Shown here: piece by piece, positions 38,056 to 48,915 of the stretch
Position numbering within the stretch: position 1 is the first letter of the stretch
Layout of the letters: every line of letters starts with the position of its first letter
Assembly: GCA_013180625.2 (NCBI GenBank)
Contig: SNVD02013850.1
Coordinates: 22,611-86,610, forward strand
DNA: 64,000 nt
Reading direction: 5' to 3'
From: Boswellia sacra
Lineage: Eukaryota > Streptophyta > Magnoliopsida > Sapindales > Burseraceae
The notes under the pieces: generated by a model
What the model saw: the letters and a program-made list of their open reading frames with translations, nothing else
Told to the model about the DNA's origin: nothing
Databases searched by the model: none
Program-made: the position numbers and the translations under genes

Positions 38056-39513
38056 CTAAACGAACACTAAGGAGTGAGTAAGGAGATTGGTGTTTGGAGA
38101 GGATGTGGAGCTACAAGGCCGCCGGGGCTTTAGACGTAGAAAACGATACAGAAGAGCGCCTGCAACAGCTCCGATTGTTGGGGCGGTAATATATATCCAT
38201 ATATCATTAAAGTTCCAGGAAATGATTGCTGGCCCCAATGATCGTGCAGGATTCATAGATCCTCCTGAAACGGGGCTGCAGTGGAAAACAAGGAATTATG
38301 CCAAGGTGATTTTGAGAATTTAGGCTTGTATGAGACTTTTTGAAGCTGTACTGTACCTACCCTGTAATAAGCACTGCGAGCCCAATAGCCATTCCAACAA
38401 CGAATCCGGATAAATTGCCTACCTGCAATTGGATTTGAATTTGATAGGGGTCCAATTTGGTCTTCTTTTACATGATATTAAATTCTCGTTGTGCTTAAAT
38501 TGAATTGGTTAAAATTTGCTCATTAATAGATCAAAACAATGGATATAATAAAAACTCTTCTTTAATTGATTCGAGTTCTTTAAAGGGCAATTTCTCCTTA
38601 CAGTTTGAGCTTGGTGCGTCAATGATGCAGCAAGGAACATGACGATGAAAGTTGCAATCAGCTCCGCCCAGAAGGCAGAATTGCTGCCTTGGAGTGCTCG
38701 AGTGATCATAAGATCAGATTTTATGCTGTAGACCAGCTTTCCGATGTATGTTCCCAAGGCAGAGCCCACTGTTTGAGCCAATGTATAAAGCGGAACCTGT
38801 TAAACAGTAATTAATAAAAACTTTCAAGTTTCTAGTTACATGAAAATTAACCTACTGAAGTACAAAGTTTGTAGAGGTACCTTGGACCATGGAAAATGAC
38901 CAAATGTTGCAAAGGCTATCGTGACTGCAGGATTAACATGTGCACCAGAGATTGGCCCTATACAGAAAATCACCACGATTATTGTTAATCCTGCTGTGGC
39001 TGCATATTCCAGGAGACCCACCTCACCTCTCATCAACTGTGTGCTTGCCACGATCCCACACACACAAAACATCAGAATAAAAGTCCCTACCATCTCCGCT
39101 ATAACCTACATATATGTGACTAGGTGAGTAATGGGGGCATAACATAGCATTTCAAGTAGTTCACTTTCCTAAAAGAACATTAATTAAAAGATTTCCTGTT
39201 GGTTAAGTGTTGAATTGGTAATTAATCACACATCAAAATCAGAAAGTTTCTCAAACAAAACACTATCTATGTAAATTTGTTCGAGTAATTGAAGACTCGA
39301 TCGTATCTTAAGGGCTTAGTGTTCTCTTACCGCACGGGCATGATCTAGATCCATTTCATGTGGAAAGCGAAGAAGAAAAGACTTCCTAAATGGTTGCTCT
39401 TCATTCACTGACACTGCATTAGACCCCGACTCTTGATCATCCTTGGACTGCCCACTGGTTGATGCACAATTTGAAATGTCAGGAGATGGTTGCTCCTGGA
39501 GGCATGGTTTCAT
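38056..39513 (-). CDS. NIP7;1: NIP7;1-type aquaporin (boric acid/metalloid channel)
   Basis: Plasma-membrane major intrinsic protein of the NIP subgroup II, permeable to boric acid and small uncharged solutes; the Arabidopsis gene acts in anthers. Five exons: 39513-39331, 39105-38881, 38796-38602, 38422-38361, 38275-38056; 885 nt, 294 residues, all GT..AG. Both pore motifs are canonical: HVNPA at 117-121 and SMNPAR at 228-233, with the selectivity-filter Arg233. An Ala lies in the TAGL segment of helix 2, as in NIP II members. The stretch GGSMNPARSLGPAI..W.F.D.WIY.TAP is the NIP7;1 signature I recall. The start at 39513 (MKPCLQE) is the first ATG; frames open further upstream lack an ATG. The long polar N-terminus (about 55 residues) is NIP-like. 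Confidence 0.93.
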
Positions 39514-41288
39514 TTTCTTGACGAAAAATCCAGGCACTCTCGTTCAAGAAAAATGAGCCTTAAATCGAGGCTTTAATGGTGATAAAGATTAAAGAGGTTG
39601 AAAGAACATGTCGAATAGTTTAGTTGTAATGGTGTTTCTTGCATGCAATTGATCTATATAATGAAGGATTAAATATGGCAGAAAGTGTTTTGTTGGTCAC
39701 ACCGTTTTGGCTGCTTGGAAGATTAAGTTTTAGAGGCGATAGAAATGGGAGCTTCAACGCATTTCATGTGTTGGTCTCAGATGGTGGAAATGAGGAAGTA
39801 TTTTGTGCTGCTTAACTGCTTCTTTTCAGTAAGGCTAACCGATTTGTTCCCAACATTCTCAATTTTGGTATTTTTACTACATTTTCTTTCTTTCCTTCTA
39901 CTTTGTTTACAATTCTGATGGTAAGATAAATAGAATAGTAATAATTTAAAAGAGCTGAAATGGAACACTAAGCACTGATCACTTTTGAGGTGGGCTAACA
40001 TATTCAAATGTCTATTTACTCAAAACTGACTATTTCTTGACCAATTCTAAAGTGGAAGAACAAGTTCAGCTCCCATGACGTCCATTTCAACACCTATCAA
40101 CTGATAAAATGCTTGTTTCAAACATTGATTCAAATTCAATTGCGTGGTTAACTCCCACTGACCACTTTAAAGGGGGCCAACGATAAGATCATCATGTCAC
40201 AGAAGTTAACATGGTAAACTAACCTCTACCTTTCTCAGTCTTCAAGTTAAGCTCGAAGTTCCAGGACTCGGGGTCTCCATGCCGCGGAGATTCTCACGGG
40301 CTCAGGTCCACACGAAGCTCAAGTAACTCTGCTCAAGCTGGACTGCTATTGGACTTGCTCGATCCATTTCACCCATGTAACAGTGCTCAAATTTTAGGTA
40401 AATTAGGTCTTGACTGTTTACATTTTCTAAAAACTGCTTTATAAAAAGTCACTTTTTTATGCATTTAAATTAATATCAACCATATATCATTTTTAAAATT
40501 CAAAAAAATTTAAAATTAATTATATATTTTTTTCAAATATTGAAAACAAAAACTCTAAATACATAAACAAACATACCCTTATCTACTATTCACGAGTAGT
40601 GAAATCCCTTCGTATAAGTTCACTCCAGAAAGTCATCCATTGATGTCTTTTAAGATGTGTTATTAAAAGTGGAGAAAAGTCTAAGGTACATCAGACGGAT
40701 ACGTATACATAGATTCTATTTCGAATTTTAAAATCATAAAAAAAAAGTGGTGTTACTACTTTCTCCGTCAATTAATCATCTATTTACGTGTTCAATCAGT
40801 CCACCCGCTATTGTAGTTTCTTGACAAAAATGCAAACTCTATTGATCAATTGTCTCAATTATGGAGTGTCCTAACTTCAAGATCCCAATTCCTCACTTGT
40901 TCATTGATTAAGGAACAAACCTTCGTACGTCATTTCACATGAGCTGTTTTCTCTAAGAGTTCCTTACCTTCCCCCTATATATCATAATGTATTAATTTGC
41001 ACTTTAAGTTGAGCAGTTTACATACAACATATCGGAAAGGGTAAGCGAGAGCTGTCCTTAAATCTCACTTCTCTGGCGTGTGTGAGAATATATATATATT
41101 TAGAGAGAGAGAGAGCATTATCATCTAATTAAATTAAATCGCGTTGACATGTGGCAAAAATACTCGCTTATTGGTTTCAATATGCTACTTGTACACACAA
41201 TGTAAAACTTACAGCTCCAAATCAACAAAGACACTATAATCATCCCTCTACAGCATCACATTAAACTTCCATATATGAACATTATGTC
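39514..41288. other. NIP7;1 upstream region
   Basis: Probable promoter of NIP7;1. AT-rich, with TATATAGA on the minus strand near 39,654-39,661 as a weak TATA candidate. A degenerate MITE lies at about 40,432-40,580. No gene seen. Confidence 0.4.
40432..40580. mobile_element. Degenerate hAT-like MITE, copy 4
   Basis: Read on the minus strand it begins GTATGTTTGTTTATGTATTT and continues through an ATATATGGTTGATAT-like core shared with copies 1-3. It is well diverged, and edges and target duplication are not clear. Confidence 0.45.
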
Positions 41289-41296
41289 ATTGACAT

Positions 41297-42267
41297 TAGG
41301 GATGGCAAAAACCTGGGGCATCCCGACCCCGACCCCGGCCCCGAGAAGATTTTTTAATCTCCGTCCCCTTCTCCTAAAATTCTGGGGTCGGGGAATTAAA
41401 TTCCCTGGATATGTACTCAGATTTTTTAATTTTGTTTTTTATTTTAAAAAAATTGTACTTATATTTGTTTTTGCGAGCAAATACAAGGCTATTATAGTTA
41501 AATATGATGCAAAAAGACAAAAAAAAAAGCTAAAACAAGCAACTTGCCAAAACGCTCGACAAAACTCGATAGCGCTCGACACGACTCGACATGTAAGTGT
41601 TGAGTGTCAGATGCATCATCCGACACTCATTCGACACTCGATGTCTTCTAAAATAGACTGATATTGAGTGTCAGATGCATCATCCGACACGACTCGACAT
41701 GTAAGTGTCGAGTGTCGGATGCATCGTCGAGTGTCGGACACTCGATGTTTACATGTATGGTGTGTCGGATTCACAACCGACACTCGTTATCAGTCTATTT
41801 TTGAAGACATCGAGTGTCGGATGCATTATCCGATACTCGACAACACTCGACACTTACATGTTGTCGATTGACACTTACATGTCGTTGAGTGTCGGATGCA
41901 TCATCCGACACTCGATCTTCACATGTATGTTGTGTCGGATTCACAATCGACACTCGATATCAGTCTATTTTCGAAGACATCGAGTGTCGTAAGTGTCGAG
42001 TCGTGTCGAGCGCTATCGAGTGTTGTCGAGTTTTGTCGAGCGTTTTGGCAGTTTGCTTGTTTATATTATCGTAAATTAAATAAATTAAATAAAATATATT
42101 TTTATATTTATTCCAGGCCGAGGCCGGGCCGAGAAGCCTAGTCCCCGGCCCCGGGATTACTCTCCCCGTCCCCAGCTTAAATCCCCGAAATTTCGGATAA
42201 TTCCCCGAACATTTCCGGGTCGGGGAGCTTGGTGCCCGGACCCACCTGGATACAATTGCCATCCCTA
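41297..42267. mobile_element. Non-autonomous hAT element carrying a palindrome array, 971 bp
   Basis: Ends TAGGGATGGCAA and, on the right, TTGCCATCCCTA form clear inverted termini. They are flanked by a perfect 8-bp duplication ATTGACAT (41289-41296, 42268-42275). GC-rich subterminal arms of CCCCGGCC-type sequence enclose an AT-rich layer. Inside that lies a block (41546-42053) built of repeated CGAGTGTCGGATGCAT-like motifs. No transposase; frames running through the block are chance translations of the repeat. Confidence 0.9.
41546..42053. repeat. Nested palindrome / CGACACTCG repeat block
   Basis: The 9-mer CGAGTGTCG or its complement and one-base variants recur many times in about 508 bp. 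Several units are hairpins by themselves (GAGTGTCGGATGCATCATCC followed by GACACTCG). The two outer edges are also inverted copies of each other: CCAAAACGCTCGACAAAACT on the left and its complement on the right. A unit of about 170 bp recurs (near 41,750-41,820 and 41,920-41,990). The block can fold into large hairpins. Confidence 0.85.
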
Positions 42268-42559
42268 ATTGACATATATCAATACTCATTTCTTTTGGTA
42301 AATCCGGCAGTAGCCACATCCTCCTCTTTGTTGCTTATCCCCTGAATGCATCCAAGCCGGCTTCTATCTCTGGCTTGTGCCCTTTATCAAACAACACATT
42401 TAAAAATGGCCAGTGCACTTGCAAATGACACCGTAAAGCAGGGTTACCAGGTCACGTGCCTTGTCTCGGTTGACCGACAGGAATCTTGTCATAATAATCC
42501 TGGACTGATGGTACAAACCCAACTCTATATATAGGTATACACTTGAATCATTTCATTTA

Positions 42560-43809
42560 GGGAGATTAACACTGTGACCTCCTTCTTTTGGCTGAAGTAA
42601 CACTCTGCTCCCCACTTTTGGATAAGTAACATAGACACCCCCAGATTCTAACTGCCGTTAGGGAATCTGTTAAGAAAATTATACTGTGACCCCCCTCTTT
42701 TGGCTGAACTACATTCTAACCTGCACTTCTGGATAAATAACATAAACACCCACAGATTTCATCTACCGTTAGAGAATTGAGTAAATTTGATACTGTATTT
42801 GATTTATCATTGCATTGTACACATGTTAAATAATACTCTGTTTAATAAAAGATTGTATTATAGTGTATTAATTTTTTATTCTAAATTAAAATAATTAACA
42901 ATCAAAATCATATAGATTTTTAATTAAAAAATTCATAAATTCAAATTAATAATTATTCTAAACTTTAATAAATTTAAATTTTTATTTATAAAAAAGATTA
43001 AAAATATTTAACTAAATATGTAAACACATAAATATGCAATTAACTATTTTAATTATTTTTAATATTTAATTGTTTCAATTAAATTTTATTTAATGTAAAT
43101 AATATATTTAATTTTATAATTTCTCTCTCTCTCTCTCTCTCTACTTTCCCTTTCTTTTCGTCTCTTGTTACTTCAAGACTCAAGTTGCAGAGTCTTTACT
43201 TTCCCTCAACTGCTATACCACTAGGCAGTTGAAGTTGATTTGAAAAAAAAAATAGAAAAAATATTTGTGTGCTACTTCGGTTTTTTATTGATTAATCTAC
43301 AATAGGTTGTTTCAGATATGGAAATGAGCTGCCATGTGAGAGTTTTGCTCGTTCTTGTGTTTGCAAATAAGATATATGAACCCATATTGACTTCTTTATT
43401 TATTAGATTTTTAGTTTTGTATAAAATATAATTTTTGATTGTTTAATTCTTATTCTTTCAACTTACTGACATCATAACAACTTTTTTTTTAATTTACATC
43501 AATAGAAAGCTTCACAATATAAAATTTTTAATGAATAAGATAAATAAGGGTAGTTAAGTCTTTACATAAGAGCTTCTAGCTAGGATAATAGATTCTCTAA
43601 CGGTAGATGGAATCTAGAGATGTTTATTTTATTTATCCAAAAGTGTGGATGAAAATGTAGTTCAGCCAAAAGAGGGGAGTCACAGTGTAATTTTCTTAAC
43701 AGATTCCCTAACGGCAGTTAAAATCTGGAGGTGTCTATATTACTTATCCAAAAGTGGGAAACATAGTGTTACTTCAGTCAAAAGAAAGGGGTCACAATGT
43801 TAATCTCCC
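42560..43809. mobile_element. Mutator-like element with compound TIRs, 1,250 bp
   Basis: Both ends begin GGGAGATTAACA and stay inverted copies for about 220 bp (42560-42785 against 43585-43809). Each end is itself two diverged tandem units of about 110 bp, each with a GTGACC..CTTTTGGCTGAA start and a TAACGG..AGAAT end. The interior is AT-rich with a CT run (43122-43142) and no transposase. The right end abuts the broken EDGP-like gene. Flanking 9-bp sequences do not match, so the target duplication has been lost or the left flank rearranged. Confidence 0.7.
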
Positions 43810-44825
43810 AATGAAAGTAGAGTTTAAGCAGGCCCCAAAGGGTGAAACTGCCGCAACTCATGGGATATTTGCCATCTCTTTGACAAAAGCTTGAATAACA
43901 GCATTGTAGATTGATGTTCCCATAACTGTGTAAGGATTAACGGTGCTGATCTTGGTTCCACCAAAGCCATCTTTGTCAGTTGATAGCAATGATGTATTTA
44001 ATGGGACAGTATTTCCATTGATCTTAATGGATTTCACTCCAATGAAGTATTCAGCCGAAGGTTCACCTTCAAATTAAAGAGGCACCTCATGTACTTACAG
44101 GATTGAGGATCAATGGAGTGTAAATAAGAGACTTGGAAACATGAATCCCAGGAAGGAAAACGTAAGGCCCATCACCAAAGAAGACAACGCCATTAGCTCT
44201 TGTGGAAGAACTCAAGCAAATGGCAAACTTTCTTTTAAAGCTAAAAGCTGCAGAGAATTGTGAAGGAAGTGAAATTCTAGTTCTTCCAAGGACAGCTATA
44301 CCCTTAACACCTTTGGCAAGACCTTCCAAAAGAAAGTTGCATCACAAGTGAACAAAAGCTTGGGAACCGAAACAATCCTAACAGGGTTCTTCCCGTCAGT
44401 AGATTGAGCGGACACAGCATCCTGAGCAAGCCACCACCCGTGCCAGTTTTAGTTACCGCGTTATCCGGTAAACGGGTACAAGTATTGTTGTTGCAACCTG
44501 GCCCAGGTGCAGAAAAGCACTGTGAACAAGTCTTAGATCTAGCAAGTGAGCAGTGAGCAGAGCCGCAACGAGAAGGTCTATAGGAAGAAGAGACGTACCC
44601 TTGTTCACAATCAACCCAAAAAAACTGACCACCTAGATCAAGGGTGAGTTTGACTGGCACAAGTGGGGTTCTTTGCTTGATTTGAGTAAGGTATTGCAGA
44701 GTTGATGAATGTTTGGAGATGGGAATCACTAATGCTTTTGGTTGAAAAGATGTTTGGGCTGAGGTAGAGGTAGAGATGAGAAGAAGCAGGTAACAAAATT
44801 GAAGAAAATTACCGGAGGAAGCCAT
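43810..44825 (-). pseudogene. EDGP / basic 7S globulin-like aspartic-protease-fold gene, broken
   Basis: Homologue of extracellular dermal glycoprotein and xylanase-inhibitor-type proteins: secreted, A1 peptidase fold, usually catalytically dead. The start is intact at 44825, with a signal peptide (MASSGNFLQFCYLLLL..) and the degenerate active-site segment LDLGGQFFWVDC. Cys-rich sequence follows. The frame then shifts near 44,430, again near 44,340, and again near 44,070. In-frame stops occur after NPVST (about 44,087) and after MANIP (about 43,857). Homology stops at the MULE edge, so the C-terminal third is missing. The remaining pieces read GLAKGVKGIAVLGRTRISLP and TVNPYTVMGTSIYNAVI, typical of the family. 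The gene lies where At5g19100-At5g19120 homologues would be expected. Confidence 0.88.
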
Positions 44826-44891
44826 TTGGTTAACTGGATATAGAATGTGGAGCAGAGAGTAGTGATATTAATTAGGAAGTGGCCAAGCCTA

Positions 44892-44898
44892 TTTTATA
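44892..44898 (-). promoter_or_regulatory. TATA box of the EDGP-like pseudogene
   Basis: TATAAAA on the minus strand about 70 bases upstream of the ATG, a textbook distance. The promoter core therefore looks better preserved than the coding region. Confidence 0.6.
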
Positions 44899-45234
44899 GG
44901 CGTTCTACGGTCAAGAGTCAACCAAGAATTAATAAAGAATAATTATATTTTACCATTTTGGTATATAGCGTAGTTAAATATATTAATCCAATTAAACAGT
45001 ATTAGTACACCGAGGGTGCTGAAGAGAAGACGCCACCGGAGAGACAGACGCTTCTTAACTTTATATAGATTAATAAAGCAATGCTGAGCTTTCCAGCCCT
45101 GTTATCCTTTCATTTCATTATTTAATTAGATGTCATGTTTGAATTATAATTATATTGTTGACCATCATGTTTCACATGTCATAATTTATCCAATAAAGTA
45201 GATAATTAGTGATCAGAGCTTTGGCTTATCTATT

Positions 45235-45246
45235 TGATATCAGAGC
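45235..45246 (+). other. Primer-binding site of the pararetrovirus
   Basis: TGATATCAGAGC matches the plant initiator tRNA-Met primer sequence TGGTATCAGAGC with one change. It lies 35 bases before the movement-protein start. Confidence 0.75.
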
Positions 45247-45280
45247 CATTACATCCTATCCTGATAAGTTTGTGTCCATA

Positions 45281-46270
45281 ATGTCTACTTCTTCTCTTCG
45301 AAAGTTTTTTTCTTATAAAATAGATAGTCTATATGAAATACAATATTTTTCTGATAGTTCTCAACTCCCTACTTCTAATCTCCCTTATCTCAATCCTTAT
45401 CGTGTGTACAAAAATCCTCTTTCTTCTTTCCATAAAACTATCAAAACTTTAATCAACCCTTCTCCTCCTAAAGTTAAAGAGTATGTTCAGTGTAGTAAAT
45501 TCAATGCATATCAACTCCCTGCTACCCAATCTGAACAATTTGTTCAAGTTGATATTCCAGATCATTTAATTGATCTTTGGAAGAGGGAAGGTTTCACTCA
45601 TCTTCATTTTGGGGTAATTCATTTTGCTCTCACTGTTCATGCTCGTAAAGGCCTTCTTGTTACCTCCAGAATTGCTTTTCTTGATACCAGATTCCCTAAT
45701 TATGAACATGCTTGTTTAGGCACTGTTCAAACCACCCTTAATGCTGGTACAATCATGGTTACCATGTTCCCAAACTTCAATATGCCCATCAACGATCCTC
45801 TACTAAAAAATTGCCTCAAATTACAAATCCAAGTTGTTGGTGCGATCCCTGTTGGTCCTACATATATGGCCACTCTCCATTACCAAATGGTTTACCGGGT
45901 TCAAGATTATGCTATGGACATCGCTCTTCCAAATGAAACAAATGATTCTATATTCATAAATGTAGAGTCAAATCAAGTCCCTAGCTGTACTTTTGTTCCT
46001 AAACAGATAGCCCTTGAAAAGCTCAAAGAATTAATTCCTACCAAATGGGTTACTAACTATGAAGAAACCCATGCAGGCTCTTCGTCCAACCAGCCTTTAC
46101 AATCCACAGAGCCTTCTTTTAAAAGAACTTCTAGTGGCAAAATAGAAATTCATTTTGCTCCTGAAAAGCCTTCTACACAACCTTTCTCAACTCAGTTTGG
46201 AATTCTCCCATATATTCCTACTGAAATCTATGCTTTTGATGATCAAGGAGTTCCTATTCACATGTTCTAA
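45281..46270 (+). pseudogene. Pararetrovirus movement-protein module
   Basis: 329 codons from the ATG at 45281 to a TAA. The middle (about 45,560-45,930) shows the Caulimoviridae movement-protein pattern: a HLHFG segment, a long beta-rich core with LGTVQTTL, and IPVGPTYMATLHYQMVYRV. An open stretch extends upstream to 45209 through the primer site and is probably not translated. The stop at 46268-46270 detaches it from the downstream modules. Described only as an inactive relic. Confidence 0.75.
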
Positions 46271-46312
46271 GAACATCAGCCAGACAATCTCTCTTGTAGC
46301 TGTCCTGCTTGT

Positions 46313-47216
46313 TTGGAGCATGCTGATCCTTTTAGACCGCCTAGCAGGAAAAGAGCTTATCGACCTCTAAAGTTGAAGACGTCAGATGCTTTTTATGAAG
46401 CGTATAGGAGGAAGGTTCCTGGGTATGATTTACTAGGTGAATCAACTTGCAAATTTGACTTTGTAGTCAAATATACAGGTCCAGTTCATCAAACAATTCC
46501 AGAACCCTCTGGATGGGATGATCTAGATACCGACTCTCGATCTGATTCTTCTGATCCAGAAATTCCAAATCAGATTCCTTCTCTACAAAAGAAATGCAAG
46601 GCTAAAACTGTTTGGATCCCAAAACAACATACTGGTTTAGCTATTCCTTCTATAGCTATGTATCAACCAGATCCAGCTTCATTTCCCCCTCTGGAATCCA
46701 GAGAAGATCCTGTTACCAGAGAAAAATCTGCATGGAAAGTAAAACCATCAACCTCCAGAAAAGCAGATGGACAACCTGAGCAGATGACTCAAGCAGAAGA
46801 AGTGCTAAATTGGCAGTCTGAAAATGTAGTAGTCTAGAACCAATATCTTTCAAAAATAGAAGAAGCAACCAAGAGAATCGAGTCCAAAATAGACTCTCAA
46901 CAACGTCAAGTATTGACTCCATTAGAAGCTTTGAAAAGGAGAATTAAAGATCTTCATCAGATTATTCTTTAGCATCTGAAGCAATCTATTCCATTCCAAC
47001 ATCTTCAAACTGAAATGAATCAACTAAAACAGCAGCTGATTTCCTTGGAAAGAATGGTCTCTGCTACTCAATCTCCACAACATCCTCTAGACAGACTCTT
47101 TACCACTCCTGGTCCACCATCCCTTTTGCCCAAAACACCACAAGTCCTGATATCTCCTGCACATCCCACTCCTGATTCTATTTTTGGGAATAGTTCTTTA
47201 TTTCTCCAGAATTAGA
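46313..47216 (+). pseudogene. Pararetrovirus linker / capsid N-terminal region
   Basis: Open to a stop at 46835-46837 and then again in short pieces, with stops near 46,970 and 47,214. It contains a Lys/Glu/Gln-rich, coiled-coil-like stretch (46,840-47,060) and Pro/Ser-rich sequence. Its position between movement protein and capsid suggests a spacer or virion-associated function. I do not recognise a specific domain. Confidence 0.5.
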
Positions 47217-47359
47217 AATCTTTATAGAAAAAACCCTCAAAACAAAAACAGAAACTTTCTTCCAGTAAAACACCTTTACCAGACCCTCCAGTTCAACTCA
47301 CCATCACACCCAACCCTATTTCTACATACCTCCAAAACCTTACAATTGAAAACAAAAAT

Positions 47360-48398
47360 GTGGAGTTATCCTCTGCTTCAGAAGATATTTCTGATCAAGA
47401 AAATTCTCAATCCCTTGAAATAGATTCTGATTCTGATCAGATTCTTCCTATCATGATGCATTCTAGCAATGATGATGATGATCCTCAGCCTTCTTATACA
47501 AATGCTACAGTTCAAAATCCTTTAGATGAAGATGAATCTATTGAAGATACTATACATGTCAATAGTCAGCCAACTCACAACCCCGCACGTCATAAGACCT
47601 TTCTGTTTACTTTTGATGATCGCAGTATTAATGATCAAAGAAACAGAATCCATGAAATGACATCCTGGTGCAATGCAGAAATGTTAGGTCCCGGCTCTAC
47701 CGTGAAGGGTGTTATTTTTGACTTCATAGCAAGAATGACAGGTTCTTTACGAGAATGGTGGTTAAAGCTTGGAGAATACCGCCAATTGCAAATCATTGAT
47801 TCTGTGGACATCAATCAATTCATGTTTTATATTTATTTAGAATTTCTGGGGAGTCCTACACATGTTGAAGATAAAGCCAGAGAAGAATTTTTTGAGTTGA
47901 AATGCTGTTCTTTCAAACCAAAGCATATTCAATGTCATTTCAAAAAGGTTCGAGAAAGATTCTATCTCATTGGAGGATTAGATGATCCTAATCTCAAGCA
48001 GGCTTATCTTAATCAACTTCCAGATCCCTTAGGATCTGAAACTCTGAGGTTTATTGCATCCAAAGGTATGACTCTTTCACAAGTATCTTTGGGAAATCTG
48101 CTACAATTTGTGTTGCAGCAATTACAAAAGCTTTGCAATAGTTCCAAATTTCTTACAGAATACAACAATGTTCAGAAGAAACTTGGAAAAGTTTGTCAAA
48201 GACCAGACCTCAAAATTGAGTGCAAAGGTGGTGATTCATGCTTCTATCCATCAAAGAAAAAGAAGCATATTCGAAAATTTAAGAAGCAATCTCCTTTTAA
48301 GCCGAAGAAAGCAAGAAGATTTTTTCGCAAGAAGAAAACACAAAGAAAATCTAATAAATGCTACATCTGTGGACAAAAAGGACATTTTGCAAAGCAGT
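47360..48398 (+). pseudogene. Pararetrovirus capsid module, split at its zinc knuckle
   Basis: Acidic N-terminus (DSDSD, NDDDD), then a capsid core with FDFIARMTGSLREWW and LGSPTHVEDKAREEFFELK. A Lys/Arg-rich nucleic-acid-binding stretch and the start of a CCHC zinc knuckle (CYICGQKGHF..) follow. The frame is cut at 48398 by a hAT insertion just before the last cysteine, and the rest of the module lies beyond two insertions (48845-48915, 49662 onward). Confidence 0.8.
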
Positions 48399-48836
48399 TA
48401 AGGATGGCAAAAAAACCCAGGTAATCCGGGTACCCGGATTTTCTCCGGAAAATCCGGGTGAAAAAAACCCGGATTATCCGGGTAAAAAAACTGGGTGCGG
48501 GAATATTTAAAAAAAAAGTCCGGGTGCGGTATTGCTAATAAATCCCGCACCCGCACTGCACCCGCATAATTCTTTAAAAAAATTAAGAAAAAAGTAGGAA
48601 AAAAATCTGGGGAAATCCGGGTGAAGATAAAAGTGGAAAAAAATCCGGGGAAATCCGGGTTTTTTTTCGGGTGCGGTGCTGGTGCGGGTGCGATAATCTC
48701 AAAACCCGCAAATACCCGCACCCGGAAAAACCCGAAAAAATCTGGATTTTTCTAGGGATCGGGGACAAGATACAAAATCCGGGTGCGGGTGCGGAAACGC
48801 AAAACCCGCACCCACACCCGGATTTTGCCATCCCTA
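48399..48836. mobile_element. Non-autonomous hAT element inside the viral capsid, 438 bp
   Basis: Starts TAAGGATGGCAAAAA and ends TTTTGCCATCCCTA, with a perfect 8-bp target duplication AAAGCAGT (48391-48398, 48837-48844). The interior is made of short CCCGGATTATCCGGG and GGGTGCGG motifs in both orientations. No coding capacity. Confidence 0.92.
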
Positions 48837-48915
48837 AAAGCAGTGTTCTCAAAAGAAAAAGAAAGACAAGATTTTCCAAACTATTTCTCAGATTACGGGA
48901 ATCTCCTGCTATGAT

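Noticed and set aside
41546..42053. Regular short repeats that might suggest a CRISPR array
   Set aside because: Repeats are palindromic, of irregular spacing, inside a hAT element with a target duplication in a plant genome. No spacers of constant length and no cas genes.
41275..42319. Several overlapping open frames on both strands
   Set aside because: They are translations of the hAT element and its repeated 9-mer; the peptide repeats (CRMHRR-, SVGCI-like) reflect DNA repetition and not a protein family.
42551..42559. TTTCATTTA / AATGAAAGT as a target duplication of the second MULE
   Set aside because: The flanks are partly complementary, not direct repeats; the right flank is gene-derived sequence, so the resemblance is probably chance.
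45209..45280. Upstream extension of the viral movement-protein frame
   Set aside because: It runs through the primer-binding site; the ATG at 45281 is the better start.
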